Positions 1 through 9,984 are shown, counted from the first letter of the stretch. The stretch: 64,000 nt of DNA from Gaiellasilicea sp046594445 (GCA_046594445.1 JBKJSM010000002.1:1-64000); one strand, 5' to 3'. Numbers and translations are program-made. The notes: generated by a model not told the origin, from the letters alone.

Positions 1-132
1 GTCCTCGATACGCCTGATCGCGTCCATGTACGTCCAGTACACGAGCGCCAGGTAGATGACGACGAGAAACAGGATGAGCATGTTGACCGCAAGGTTCAGC
101 CCATCGCTGTTGATGCCGAAGACGGCGAGCAC
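1..132 (-). CDS. Membrane protein, N-terminal part only (runs off the window)
   Basis: The minus strand is open from a possible GTG at 132 to the window edge. It encodes a hydrophobic stretch of about 20 residues (NMLILFLVVIYLALVYW) followed by charged residues (DAIRRIED), so it begins with one membrane-spanning helix. It lies 48 bases downstream of the small membrane gene that ends at 181 and is probably co-transcribed with folC. The frame is also open upstream of 132, so the start is uncertain. I do not recognise the family, and the C-terminal part is missing. Confidence 0.5.
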   Translation of the reverse strand, partial: MLAVFGINSDGLNLAVNMLILFLVVIYLALVYWTYMDAIRRIED

Positions 133-180
133 GATTGGATGGAGATTACCGTCGTGAGGGGCGGCGCGCCCGGATAAGGC

Positions 181-297
181 TCAGAGGAACATCCGGCCGA
201 GGCCGTAGCCGACCGCGAAGAACACGAGGATCACAAGCGCGACGATCAGCGCGACGACCGCGATGAGCGCCAGCGCGGAGGGTCCCTCGCGGTTCAC
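181..297 (-). CDS. Small single-pass membrane protein, 38 aa
   Basis: A short frame starts at GTG 297 and overlaps the folC stop codon in a GTGA arrangement, which suggests translational coupling to folC. The product has a short polar N-terminus (MNREGPSALAL) and one strongly hydrophobic helix (residues about 9-32) ending in GLGRMFL. I assign no function. The coupling and the clean hydrophobic profile are the reasons to call it real despite its size. Confidence 0.5.
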   Translation of the reverse strand: MNREGPSALALIAVVALIVALVILVFFAVGYGLGRMFL

Positions 298-1592
298 AGC
301 GTCGATCCGCGACCGGCGCCGGCGGGGCGCAGGAGATCGGCGATGAGGTAGATCGAGCCCGTCGCCAGGACGACGCCACCGGACCCGGCGAGCTCGCGGG
401 CCAGTGCGACGGCGCGGCGCGGGTCGCCCTCGACGCGGGGAATCCGATCCCACCCACCCGCGCCGACCTGCCCCGCGAGCGATGCGAGCGTCGCGGGCGA
501 GAGCGCGCGCGGGTTCGCGTTGGCCGTGAAGACGGCGCCCGCGCAGAGCGGCAGCAACTCGGCGAGCATCGTCGCGGCGTCCTTGTCGTCGAGGACCGAG
601 ACGACGGCGACGAGCGGGCGTCCGGCGAGAAACTCCGGCAGCGAGCCGGCGAGCGCGGCGATGCCGCCGGCGTTGTGGGCGCCGTCGAGGACGACCTCGG
701 CGCCTTCGTCGCCCGACGGCGCGAGGACCTCAAAACGCCCCGGCACGTCCGTCGACGCCGCCGCGGCGCGCGCGGCCTCGAGATCCAGGCGCCCGAGCAG
801 CGCTTCGGCGGCGGCGCAGGCGACCGCGAAGTTGCGCCGCTGAAACGCCCCGCGGGCGAGCAGCTCGAGGCCCGGTGGCGGCTGCGCCGGCGCGCGCACG
901 ATCGTCGCGTTCTCGCGCTCGGCGACGAGCAGCGCCTCTGTTTCGGCGTCGGGATGCAGGTCGGCGCCGAGCACGAGCGTCGCGTCGCGTGCGACGACCG
1001 CGAGCTTCTCGCGCGCGATGTCGGCAACGGTCGGCCCCAGCCAGCGCGTGTGCTCGAGGCCGACGTTTGTGAGCACCACGACGCCGGCGTCGATGACGTT
1101 CGTCGCATCCCAGCGCCCGCCGAGCCCGGCCTCCACGACGGCGACCTCGACCCCCGCCGCCGCGAGCTGCGCGTAGGCCGCTGCCGTCAGGGCTTCGAAC
1201 TGCGTCACGCGATCACCGGGCTCGAGCGTGCGATCGACGATCGCCGTCGCCCTGCGCGCACGATCGATGGCGGCGGCGAACTCGTCCTCGGAGACGTCCT
1301 CCCCGTCGATCCGGATGCGCTCGGCGAAGGAGACGAGGTGCGGCGACAGGTAGGCGCCGGCGCGCACGCCGTGATGCTTGAGCAGCGCCGCAATCATCCG
1401 AACCGTCGAGGACTTGCCGTTGGTCCCGACGACGTGCACCGTGCCAAACGCCTGGTGCGGCGCGCCGAGCGTCGTCATGAGCCGGCGCATCCGGTCCAGG
1501 CCGAAGCGCATGCCGAAGAGCTCGAGCGACAGCAGCCAGCGCTCGGCGTCCGCGGCGTCCCAGCCGGCCGCGCGCGCGCCCGCGGGCGTCAC
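294..1592 (-). CDS. folC: Bifunctional folylpolyglutamate synthase / dihydrofolate synthase
   Basis: FolC adds glutamate to dihydropteroate and to reduced folates in the cytoplasm, using ATP. The 432-residue product has the Mur-ligase-type P-loop GTNGKSS at about residues 56-62, the SYLSPHL-like region (AYLSPHLVSF) and the ligase C-terminal part with LDGAHN. The length matches the family. I place the start at GTG 1592, which overlaps the valS stop codon (1589-1591) as GTGA. An in-frame extension further upstream would run through valS and is not plausible. The order valS-folC-small membrane gene looks like one operon. Confidence 0.93.
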   Translation of the reverse strand: MTPAGARAAGWDAADAERWLLSLELFGMRFGLDRMRRLMTTLGAPHQAFGTVHVVGTNGKSSTVRMIAALLKHHGVRAGAYLSPHLVSFAERIRIDGEDVSEDEFAAAIDRARRATAIVDRTLEPGDRVTQFEALTAAAYAQLAAAGVEVAVVEAGLGGRWDATNVIDAGVVVLTNVGLEHTRWLGPTVADIAREKLAVVARDATLVLGADLHPDAETEALLVAERENATIVRAPAQPPPGLELLARGAFQRRNFAVACAAAEALLGRLDLEAARAAAASTDVPGRFEVLAPSGDEGAEVVLDGAHNAGGIAALAGSLPEFLAGRPLVAVVSVLDDKDAATMLAELLPLCAGAVFTANANPRALSPATLASLAGQVGAGGWDRIPRVEGDPRRAVALARELAGSGGVVLATGSIYLIADLLRPAGAGRGSTL

Positions 1593-4264
1593 GGCTGCGC
1601 CCGCGACGGCGCGGACAGCGCCGCGAGCTCCTCTCGCAGACGCTCGAGCTTCGCGCGCTCGGCGGCGACGACGGCCTCGGGGGCCTTGGCGACGAAGCCG
1701 GCGTTTGAGAGCTTGCCCTCGGCGCGGCGGATCTCGCCGGCGAGCGTCTCGCGCTGGGCGTCCAGGCGCCGCGTCGCAGCGCCGAGGTCGACGGACTCCG
1801 ACGCCAGGACGCCGACGGCGCCACCGGGGATCGCGATCGTCGCGACGGGCTCGGCGCCGTCGCCGTCCGCGCCCGCCGTCGCGCGCAGGTCGAAGCGCGC
1901 GAGCGCCGCGATCCGCGCCGCGGTCGCACCGTAGCCGGCGGCCCGCAGGACACCGGGCACGATCGTGCCGGCCTTCACGCCGACCGAGTCGCGCCAGCCG
2001 CGCAGCGCCTTGATCGCCTCGATCGCGCGGGCCATCTCGTCCTCGGCGGCGGGGTCGCGCAGCGCGTCGTCGGGCTCGGGGAGGGCGCTGCAGACAAGCG
2101 GGCCCTCCGCCTCCGTCCAGCCGAGCAGATCCCACAGCTCCTCGGTGACGAACGGGATGATCGGGTGCGCCGTGGCGATCGTCTCGCGCAGGACGTGCAG
2201 CAGCGTCGCGCCGAGCGCCGCGCGGTCGTCGGGGTCGGCGTCGTCGCCGAGGCGCGGTTTGACGAGCTCGAGGTACCAGTCGCAGAGCTCGGCGAAGATG
2301 AAATCGTAGAGCCCGAGCGCGGCCTTGGAGAAGTCGAAGGCGTCGATCCGCGCCTGCGTCTCGGACTCGATCGCCTGCAGGCGCGAGAGGATCCAGCGAT
2401 CCTCGACCGTACGCGGCATCGGCGCCGCCGGCGGGTGGCTGGGATCGTTTTCAATCCGCAACGCGACGAAGCGCGTGGCGTTGTAGAGCTTGTTGGCGAG
2501 CGCCTGGCCCTGGGCGATCTTCTCCTCGCTGAAGCGGACGTCCTGTGAGGAGGACATCGCCAGCAGCCCGAAGCGCACGGCATCGGCTCCGTACGCCGGG
2601 AAGTCGCCGGGTGGGCGGGCCTGATTCCCATAGACGGGGGGGCGCGGGCCGCCCTCGATGAGGGCGAGCGGATCTATACCGGTCCCGAGCGACTTGCTCA
2701 TCCGCCGCCCGTCCGGCGCCTGGATGACGGAGTGAATGTTGACGTCGGTGAACGGGACGTCGCCGGTGAAGCGCAGCCCCATCATCACCATCCGCGCGAC
2801 CCACAGAAAGAGGATGTCGCGCGCCGTCGACAACACGTCGGTCGGATAAAATGCCTGCAAATCTGTTGTTTCTTCAGGCCAACCGAGCGTCGCGAAGGGC
2901 CACAGCGCCGACGAGAACCAGGTATCGAGCACGTCGGGGTCCTGCGTCCAGCCCTCGCCCTCGGGCGCGGTCATCCCGCAGAACACGTTCTGGCCGCGGT
3001 ACCAGACCGGGATCTGATGGCCCCACCACAGCTGGCGCGAGATGCACCATGGGCGGATCTCCGACAGCCAGTCGACGTAGCGCTTGGACTGCGACTCGGG
3101 ATGGATTCGCACGCGCCCGTCGCGCACGACGTCGATCGCCGGCGCGGCGAGCTCGTCCATACGCATGAACCACTGCAGCGAGATGAGCGGCTCGACGCGC
3201 GCGCCCGAGCGCTGGCTGAACGGCACGGTGTGCACGTACTCCTCGCGGGCGCGGATGAGCCCGAGCGCCTCGAGGTCGGCCACGACGCGCAGCTGCGCCT
3301 CGGCGACCGTCAGCCCGGCGTAGAGCTCGCCGGCTTCGGCGGTCATCAGTCCGTCCTCGCCGATGACGCCGATCTCAGGCAGGCCGTGGCGGCGCCCGAT
3401 CTCGAAGTCGTTGGGGTCGTGGCCGGGCGTGATCTTCAGGGCGCCGGTGCCGAACTCGGTCTTGACGTAGGCGTCGGCGATGATCGGCAGGCGCCGGCCG
3501 ACGAGCGGCAGGACGACCTCCTGGCCGACGAGGTGCGCGTAGCGCTCGTCGTCGGGGTGCACGGCGACCGCGGTGTCGGCGAGCATCGTCTCCGGGCGCA
3601 CCGTCGCGACGACGAGCTCGCCTTCGCCGGACGCCAGCGGATAGGCGATCGAGTAGAGCGTGTCGACGATGCCGTCCTGCTCCTCGACCTCGAGGTCGGA
3701 GATCGCCGACTGCAGCACCGGGTCCCAGTTGACCATGTAGTAGTCGCGGTAGATGAGGCCGTCGTCGTAGAGGTCGACGAAGACCTTCAGGACGGCCTGG
3801 ACGTAGCGCTCGTCCATCGTGAAGCGCTCGTCCTCGTAGTCGAGCGTCGCGCCGAGGCGCTTGAACTGCTCGACGATCTGGCCGCCGTGCTCCTCGCGCC
3901 ACCCCCACACGCGCGCGACGAACGCCTCGCGGCCGAGCTCCTCGCGCGACGTGCCCTCGGCGATCAGCCGCTTCTCGACCTGGCGCTGCGTCGCGATGCC
4001 GGCGTGATCGGTGCCGAGGATCCACTTCGCCCGGCGCCCGCGCATGCGGTTGGTCCGGATCAGGGCGTCCTGGATCGAGCCGTTGAGCGCGTGACCCATG
4101 TGCAGGACGCCCGTGACGTTCGGCGGCGGGACGGCGATCGAGAAGTTCTCGGCGGCGCTGCCGACGGCCTCAGGATGCACGAGCCCGCAGGACAGCCAGC
4201 GCTTGAGGATGCGCGGCTCCACCTCGGCGGGCTCAAAACGTGTGCGCTCTTGCAGATCGGCCAT
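1589..4264 (-). CDS. valS: Valine--tRNA ligase
   Basis: Class I synthetase that charges tRNA-Val. The 891-residue protein has the HIGH-type motif HMGH at about residues 55-58, the editing-domain motif TVRPETMLADTA, a KMSKS-type loop (RRMSKSLGTG), an anticodon-binding domain and the C-terminal coiled coil typical of ValRS (LDAQRETLAGEIRRAEGKL region). After the KMSKS loop there is a Pro/Gly-rich insertion of about 20 residues before YGADAVRFG. The start codon lies inside a perfect inverted repeat shared with the divergent methyltransferase gene. The stop overlaps the folC start. Confidence 0.97.
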   Translation of the reverse strand: MADLQERTRFEPAEVEPRILKRWLSCGLVHPEAVGSAAENFSIAVPPPNVTGVLHMGHALNGSIQDALIRTNRMRGRRAKWILGTDHAGIATQRQVEKRLIAEGTSREELGREAFVARVWGWREEHGGQIVEQFKRLGATLDYEDERFTMDERYVQAVLKVFVDLYDDGLIYRDYYMVNWDPVLQSAISDLEVEEQDGIVDTLYSIAYPLASGEGELVVATVRPETMLADTAVAVHPDDERYAHLVGQEVVLPLVGRRLPIIADAYVKTEFGTGALKITPGHDPNDFEIGRRHGLPEIGVIGEDGLMTAEAGELYAGLTVAEAQLRVVADLEALGLIRAREEYVHTVPFSQRSGARVEPLISLQWFMRMDELAAPAIDVVRDGRVRIHPESQSKRYVDWLSEIRPWCISRQLWWGHQIPVWYRGQNVFCGMTAPEGEGWTQDPDVLDTWFSSALWPFATLGWPEETTDLQAFYPTDVLSTARDILFLWVARMVMMGLRFTGDVPFTDVNIHSVIQAPDGRRMSKSLGTGIDPLALIEGGPRPPVYGNQARPPGDFPAYGADAVRFGLLAMSSSQDVRFSEEKIAQGQALANKLYNATRFVALRIENDPSHPPAAPMPRTVEDRWILSRLQAIESETQARIDAFDFSKAALGLYDFIFAELCDWYLELVKPRLGDDADPDDRAALGATLLHVLRETIATAHPIIPFVTEELWDLLGWTEAEGPLVCSALPEPDDALRDPAAEDEMARAIEAIKALRGWRDSVGVKAGTIVPGVLRAAGYGATAARIAALARFDLRATAGADGDGAEPVATIAIPGGAVGVLASESVDLGAATRRLDAQRETLAGEIRRAEGKLSNAGFVAKAPEAVVAAERAKLERLREELAALSAPSRAQP

Positions 4265-4285
4265 AGACTCTCTTTCAGTCTATGG
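4261..4285. repeat. Perfect 9-bp inverted repeat over the valS start codon
   Basis: CCATAGACT (4261-4269) and AGTCTATGG (4277-4285) are perfect inverted repeats separated by 7 bases. The left arm contains the valS start codon on the minus strand. The right arm runs into the GGAGG ribosome-binding site (4284-4288) of the divergent methyltransferase gene. The whole gap between the two start codons is only 28 bases. The repeat could be an operator or an mRNA hairpin hiding the valS start; neither is shown. Confidence 0.5.
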
Positions 4286-4292
4286 AGGCTCA

Positions 4293-5108
4293 ATGAGCAT
4301 CGACCTCGCGGGCTACAAGGAGCACCAGCGTCGCCTCTGGGCAGCCGGGGACTACGCGGTCAACGCACGCCGCTTCGAGGCCGCCGCGGCCGAACTCGTC
4401 GCGGGCGCCGGGCTGGGCCCCGGGCTGCGCGCGCTGGACATCGCCGCCGGCACCGGCAACGTCGCGCTGGCGATCGCCGCCTCCGGCGCGAGCCCGGAGG
4501 CCTGCGACCTCACGCCCGAGCTCGTCGCCGCCGGCAAGGCCCGCTGCGACGTCCTCGGCGAGTGGGAGATCCCCTGGGTCGTCGCCGACGCCGAGGCCCT
4601 GCCGTTCGCCGACGGCCGCTTCGACGCGGCGCTCTCGGTCTTCGGGCTGATCTTCGCGCCGCGGCCGGAGGTCGCGATCGCCGAGGCCTTTCGTGTGACG
4701 CGGTCGGGTGGCACGGTCGCCTTCGCGAGCTGGACTCCGGGCTCGGCCGCCGAGCGCTTCGTCGCCGTCGGCGGCCGCTACTTCCCCGCGCCCGAGGACC
4801 CGCCACCGTCACCGTTTCTGTGGGGCGACGAGGACCTCGTCCGCGAGCGCCTGGCGCCGCATGCCGCGAGCCTCTCGATCACGCGCCGCGCCGTGACGTG
4901 GTCGTGGCCGTCGGCCGCCGCCGCGCGCGAGGAGACCGAGGATTCAAACCCCTCCGCGGCCCTGGCGCGGGCGACGCTCACCCAGGACCGCTACATGGCC
5001 TATCTCGATGATCTCGACGACCTCATGCGCTCGCTGAACACCGCCAGCGACGGTGGGCTGACGTACGACGCCGAGTACCTGCAGGTCGTCGCGCGCAAGC
5101 CGGGCTGA
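4293..5108 (+). CDS. Class I SAM-dependent methyltransferase (UbiE/type 11 style)
   Basis: The 271-residue protein has the SAM-binding motif I LDIAAGTGN at about residues 48-56, an acidic motif II region (ACDLTPELV) and the later motif VADAEALPFADGRFD, as in methyltransf_11/25 proteins. The substrate cannot be read from the sequence. The start at ATG 4293 is chosen because GGAGG sits 4 bases upstream. An upstream in-frame extension would run antisense through valS. It is transcribed divergently from valS and faces a convergent small gene downstream. Confidence 0.85.
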   Translation: MSIDLAGYKEHQRRLWAAGDYAVNARRFEAAAAELVAGAGLGPGLRALDIAAGTGNVALAIAASGASPEACDLTPELVAAGKARCDVLGEWEIPWVVADAEALPFADGRFDAALSVFGLIFAPRPEVAIAEAFRVTRSGGTVAFASWTPGSAAERFVAVGGRYFPAPEDPPPSPFLWGDEDLVRERLAPHAASLSITRRAVTWSWPSAAAAREETEDSNPSAALARATLTQDRYMAYLDDLDDLMRSLNTASDGGLTYDAEYLQVVARKPG

Positions 5109-5111
5109 GGT

Positions 5112-5390
5112 TCAGCGCCGGCGGCCCTTCATGACGGCTCGACGTGCGACCGGCACGATGCTCTTGGCGAACTCGGCCGGCTCGAGCTTCGAGACGAGCG
5201 CGCGGACCTCCGCACGCTCCTTCGTCGACAGCTTGTTGGGCACACCCTGGGACTTCTTCAGAAGCTCGCCCAGGCGGGCGCGGTCCTTGGGCTCGAGGCG
5301 TTTCCAGTGCTTGCGCGCGGCCATCGCGAGCTGGAAGACGATGGTCAGCGGCAGGGTGCGAACGCGAAGAAGCGAAGCCATGCCCGGCAT
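5112..5390 (-). CDS. Small basic protein of unknown function
   Basis: The product (92 aa from ATG 5390, or 89 aa from ATG 5381) is helical and Lys/Arg-rich, with RKHWKRLEPKDRARLGELL in the middle and a C-terminus VARRAVMKGRRR. It has a hydrophobic N-terminal stretch (LPLTIVFQLAMAA). It might bind nucleic acid, but no known domain is visible. It lies 22 bases downstream of clpX on the same strand, so it could be the last gene of the tig-clp operon. Confidence 0.6.
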   Translation of the reverse strand: MPGMASLLRVRTLPLTIVFQLAMAARKHWKRLEPKDRARLGELLKKSQGVPNKLSTKERAEVRALVSKLEPAEFAKSIVPVARRAVMKGRRR

Positions 5391-5412
5391 CGTAGCGACG
5401 CGCGCGGTGCGG

Positions 5413-6687
<1,275 letters not shown>

Positions 6688-6709
6688 CTCTCTCCCTCGT
6701 GCCGCTTGT

Positions 6710-6730
6710 CTCGGAGCCTAGTGCTCCGAG
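6710..6730 (-). promoter_or_regulatory. Hairpin across the clpP stop codon
   Basis: CTCGGAGC and GCTCCGAG form a perfect 8-bp stem with a 5-base loop that contains the clpP TAG stop. No U-run follows on the transcript, so this is not a classical intrinsic terminator. It may mark RNA processing or partial termination between clpP and clpX. Confidence 0.4.
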
Positions 6731-7302
6731 ATCACGCGGTCGATGATCCCGTAGGTCTTGGCTTCCTCGGAGGACATGAAGTAGTCGCGCTCGGTGTCGT
6801 TCTTGACCTTGGCGATGTCCTGCTTGGTGTGGTAGGCGATGATCTCGTCCAGCTTGGTGCGCAGGTCGATGACCTCCCTGGCGTGGATCTCGATGTCCGT
6901 CGCCTGGCCCTGGAAGCCGGAGGAGACCTGGTGGATCAGGATCTTCGCGTTCGGGAGCGCCATGCGCTTGCCCTCGGCGCCGCCGGCCAGCAGCAGCGCG
7001 CCCATGCTCATCGCGATGCCGACGCAGATCGTCGACACGTCCGGCTTGATGAAGTTCATCGTGTCGTAGATCGCGAGGCCCGCGTACACCGACCCGCCGG
7101 GCGAGTTGATGTAGATCGAGATGTCCTTGTCGGGGTCCTCGGACTCGAGGTGGAGGAGCTGCGCGACGATCAGGTTCGCGATCTGGTCGTCGACGGGGGT
7201 TCCGAGGAAGATGATCCGCTCGTTCAGCAAGCGGGAGTAGATGTCGAACGAGCGCTCGCCGCGCGAGGTTTGCTCGATCACCATCGGAATCAACGGGCTC
7301 AT
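6718..7302 (-). CDS. clpP: ATP-dependent Clp protease proteolytic subunit ClpP
   Basis: Serine peptidase subunit of the Clp protease. The 194-residue protein carries the catalytic triad Ser99 (AMSMGALLL), His124 (ILIHQ) and Asp173 (TERDYFMS). The length is standard and no long propeptide is seen. The start ATG 7302 overlaps the tig stop codon as ATGA, so tig and clpP are translationally coupled. Confidence 0.98.
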   Translation of the reverse strand: MSPLIPMVIEQTSRGERSFDIYSRLLNERIIFLGTPVDDQIANLIVAQLLHLESEDPDKDISIYINSPGGSVYAGLAIYDTMNFIKPDVSTICVGIAMSMGALLLAGGAEGKRMALPNAKILIHQVSSGFQGQATDIEIHAREVIDLRTKLDEIIAYHTKQDIAKVKNDTERDYFMSSEEAKTYGIIDRVISEH

Positions 7303-8651
7303 GCAGGCTCCTTACTACCGGGGGTCCACAACTTCGTCTCTTGCTCGGGCTTTTCCTTGTCGGGTGTCCAGATCGCATCGCGGGCGGCTGCCTGCTCGAC
7401 GGGGATCGGCTTGACCTCCGCGGCGACCCGGTCGAGTGCCGCGCGCAGGCGCAGGTCCTCGCGCAGGTCTTCGTGCCGGCCGTGCTGCCACAGGTCCTCG
7501 ATCATCTTGTCGGCGTCCTCGCCCGCAGCTTGAGCTTGCTCGCGGATCAGCTCCTTGACCTCGTCGTCGGAGACCTCGATCCCGAGCTTGTCCGCGACCG
7601 CCTCGAGCGCGAGCTCGCGCGCCACGGAGAGCGCCGCCTCCAGCTGCATCGACGCCGTCAGCTCCTCTGCGCTGCGGCCGGTCAGCTGCAGATAGGTCTC
7701 CGGGGCGATTCCGCGCCGCTCGAGCGAGCGGATGAAGCCCGTGAGCAACTCGCGCGTGCGCGACTCGACGAGCGACCCGGCGGGCGCGACCTTGGAGGCG
7801 GTGACAAGCGCGTCAACCGCGTTCGCACGGAAAGCGTTCTCGATCTCGGCGTCCAGCTGCTCGCGCAGCCGCCCCACGATGTCCGCGCGCAGCTCGGCGA
7901 GCGTGTCGAACTCGCTGGCCGACTTCGCGAGCGCGTCGTCGAGCTCGGGCAGCACCTTCGCCTTGATCTCCTTGACGTGGATCTCCACCGCGGCGGTCGA
8001 CTCGTCGGCGAGCTCGTAGGGGACGCTCTTCGTCTCCCCCACGCTCGCACCGACGAGCGCGGTCTCGACCTCCTCGACAAGCCTGCCGGCACCGAGCTCG
8101 ACGACGGTGTCGCGCTGCGCCTCCCCGTCGGGCGAGACGATGTCGACGACGAGCGTGTCGCCTTCCTCAGCGGGCCGGCCCTCTGCCGGGACGAGCTCGG
8201 CCACCGACTCGCGCAGCACTTCGAGCTCCTGCGCGATGAGCTCCTCGGGCACCTCGGCCTCCGGCTTGCCGACCTCGAGCTCCGTCCAGTCGACGACCTC
8301 GACCTTCGGTTGCACGGGCACGGTCGCCTTGAACTGCCACGCGGCGTCGTCCTCGGTCGGAAGCTCGTACTCGAACTGGGGCTGCGCAACCGGGCGGATC
8401 CGCGCGCGGGCAGCGGCGTTCCAGAACCAGCCGGAGATATGGCTGTCCACGGCCTCCGAGTAGATCCGTTCCTTGCCGAGCCGCTGCACGAGGATCTGCG
8501 GCGGCACCTTGCCGGGGCGAAAGCCGGGAATCTTCACGGAGGACGCCAAGTCGGACGTCGCGTGCTCGACCGCGTGGTGGATGTCGTGCGCCGGCACGTC
8601 GACCGTCAGGCGGACGCTGTCGCTGCCGAGCTCCTCGACCTGGGTCTCCAT
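7299..8651 (-). CDS. tig: Trigger factor (ribosome-associated chaperone, peptidyl-prolyl isomerase)
   Basis: Trigger factor binds the ribosome exit tunnel and helps nascent chains fold. The 450-residue protein begins METQVEEL and has the ribosome-docking region (GFRPGKVPP, equivalent to the GFRxGK signature), an FKBP-like middle domain and a long helical C-terminal arm region. I choose ATG 8651; a TTG at 8663 in the same frame overlaps the upstream stop and adds only LNGP. The gene sits in the conserved order tig-clpP-clpX. Confidence 0.94.
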   Translation of the reverse strand: METQVEELGSDSVRLTVDVPAHDIHHAVEHATSDLASSVKIPGFRPGKVPPQILVQRLGKERIYSEAVDSHISGWFWNAAARARIRPVAQPQFEYELPTEDDAAWQFKATVPVQPKVEVVDWTELEVGKPEAEVPEELIAQELEVLRESVAELVPAEGRPAEEGDTLVVDIVSPDGEAQRDTVVELGAGRLVEEVETALVGASVGETKSVPYELADESTAAVEIHVKEIKAKVLPELDDALAKSASEFDTLAELRADIVGRLREQLDAEIENAFRANAVDALVTASKVAPAGSLVESRTRELLTGFIRSLERRGIAPETYLQLTGRSAEELTASMQLEAALSVARELALEAVADKLGIEVSDDEVKELIREQAQAAGEDADKMIEDLWQHGRHEDLREDLRLRAALDRVAAEVKPIPVEQAAARDAIWTPDKEKPEQETKLWTPGSKEPA

Positions 8652-8659
8652 CGGGCCAT

Positions 8660-9064
8660 TCAAGCAGAGGGTAAGCGCGCTGAGTCGAGCTCACGGGCAA
8701 GTTCGGCGACCCTCTGCTCGATCTCGTCGCGCAGCTCCCGCACGCGCACGAGCGGCTGGCCGGCCGGGTCCTCGAGCCCCCAGTCGACATAGCGCTTGTC
8801 CGGCAGCACGGGGCAGACGTCTCCACAGCCCATCGTCACGACCACGTCCGCCCAGGCCGCGTCTGCTTGCGGATCGAGCTGGCGCGGGGTGCGGCCCGCG
8901 AGGTCGATTCCGCGCTCCCCCATCACCTCGACGACCTCCGGGTGGAGCTGCTGCTCGGCGCGGCTGCCGGCTGAGCGGACCGAGTGGCCTCCGGCGCGCT
9001 CGAGGAAGGCGTGCGCCATCTGGGAGCGCCCGGCGTTGCCGATGCAGAGGAAGAGGACGTTCAT
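8660..9064 (-). CDS. Low-molecular-weight protein phosphatase fold, arsenate reductase (thioredoxin type)
   Basis: The 134-residue protein has the CX5R catalytic loop at C7-IGNAG-R13-S and the ArsC-type second-half motif VVTMGCGDVCP followed by DWGLEDPAG with the general-acid Asp. These match arsenate reductases that use thioredoxin or mycothiol-type thiols rather than tyrosine phosphatases. There is no ars operon next to it. It is the first gene of a run with tig, clpP and clpX, with only 8 bases to the chosen tig start, so co-transcription is likely. Confidence 0.82.
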   Translation of the reverse strand: MNVLFLCIGNAGRSQMAHAFLERAGGHSVRSAGSRAEQQLHPEVVEVMGERGIDLAGRTPRQLDPQADAAWADVVVTMGCGDVCPVLPDKRYVDWGLEDPAGQPLVRVRELRDEIEQRVAELARELDSARLPSA

Positions 9065-9078
9065 GCGCGACGTACGCT

Positions 9079-9298
9079 AGATGCTCGATGCCACGAAACC
9101 GCGCGCTCGGTGCACGATCTGGCGAGTCTGGGTCGCTCCCGGCGCGGCCGACCGGCCTTAACGGCCGCTCAGCCGCGCCGTGCGCTTCGCGTGCTCAGCC
9201 CGTCACCGATGCCACCAGCATCGGCAACGGCCTGATCCCGCGACCCAGAGCGGCCAGCTCGCGCCCCGAGACGGACGCCCTCATGGCATCGAGCATCT
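9079..9298. repeat. 220-bp inverted-repeat element with perfect 15-bp ends
   Basis: AGATGCTCGATGCCA at 9079-9093 is repeated inverted at 9284-9298 without a mismatch. The next roughly 40 bases inward are also similar when inverted (for example TCTGGGTCGC on the left arm matches the reverse complement of the right arm). Two further hairpins lie inside (CCGATGC/GCATCGG at 9206-9224 and a GGCGCGGC/GCCGCGCC pair). No convincing gene occurs between the arsC-like gene and the phosphatase. It could be a non-autonomous mobile element or a structured RNA. Confidence 0.45.
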
Positions 9299-9304
9299 GA
9301 CGCG

Positions 9305-9889
9305 ATGCGGCTGTTCGTCCTCGTCCGGCACGGCCAGTCCGAGCTCAACGTGTTGGAGCGCGTGAACGGCGACCCCGCCGTCCCCGTCGGCCTGACGGAG
9401 CAGGGCAAGGACGAGTCCGAGTCTCTTCGAACCCAGCTTGCCGGCATCGAGTTCGACCTCTGCGTTCACACGCGCTTCGAACGAACCCACGTCACCGCCG
9501 CCATCGCGCTCTCCGGCCGCGCCGTTCGGTTCGAGGTCGAGCCGCTGCTGGACGACATCGACGTCGGGGAGCTCGAAGGCCAGTCGATCGACGAGTACCG
9601 CGCCTGGAAGCGCGCACATCGTCGCTCGGACCCATTTCCGGGGGGCGAGAGCCTCGATGACGCGGCGTGGCGCTACGCACTGGCCTACGAGCGGCTGCTC
9701 GAGCGCACGGAGCGGCGGATCCTGATCGTCTGCCATGAGATTCCCGTCCGCTACGCCGTCAATGCGGCGGCCGGCTCGGACACGCTCGACAGTCCCGCGC
9801 ACAAGATCCGCAACTGCGTCCCGCATCTCTTCGACGAGGCAGGCCTCCAGCGCGCCGTCGACGCGATCCGGCGGTTGACGCCCGGCTGA
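9305..9889 (+). CDS. Histidine phosphatase family protein (phosphoglycerate mutase-like fold)
   Basis: The 194-residue protein starts MRLFVLVRHGQSELN with the phospho-acceptor His9 in the RHG motif. It contains an acidic catalytic region (DIDVGELEG) and the second conserved His in ILIVCHEIPVR. This is the branch-1 histidine phosphatase layout; the substrate is not evident. It is a single gene on the plus strand, followed closely by the tRNA-His region. Confidence 0.88.
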   Translation: MRLFVLVRHGQSELNVLERVNGDPAVPVGLTEQGKDESESLRTQLAGIEFDLCVHTRFERTHVTAAIALSGRAVRFEVEPLLDDIDVGELEGQSIDEYRAWKRAHRRSDPFPGGESLDDAAWRYALAYERLLERTERRILIVCHEIPVRYAVNAAAGSDTLDSPAHKIRNCVPHLFDEAGLQRAVDAIRRLTPG

Positions 9890-9915
9890 GCGACTTTGAT
9901 CTTGGGAGGCGGGCC

Positions 9916-9973
9916 GACCCTTTAGGGATCTTTGCGCGAACAGCATCCGCTCCCGCGGATGCTGTTCTTGCGC
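9916..9973 (-). repeat. tRNA-linked structured repeat, copy A (after tRNA-His)
   Basis: Read on the minus strand: GCGC, an AA bulge, a 13-bp stem with GGGA loop (9967-9955 pairing with 9950-9938), GCGC, then the second hairpin GATCCCTAAAGGGTC (9930-9916). It begins 11 bases after the 3' end of tRNA-His. Three similar copies lie next to other tRNA genes in this window (10940-10997, 11765-11822, 14966-15022). Confidence 0.75.
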
Positions 9974-9984
9974 CAACAAGAGCA

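Noticed and set aside
4265..4292. T-box leader in front of valS
   Set aside because: Only 28 bases separate the divergent start codons, far too short for a T-box.
2732..5011. Long plus-strand open frame antisense to valS
   Set aside because: High GC opens long antisense frames; the composition is Arg/Ala-rich and repetitive with no domain, and valS on the other strand is certain.
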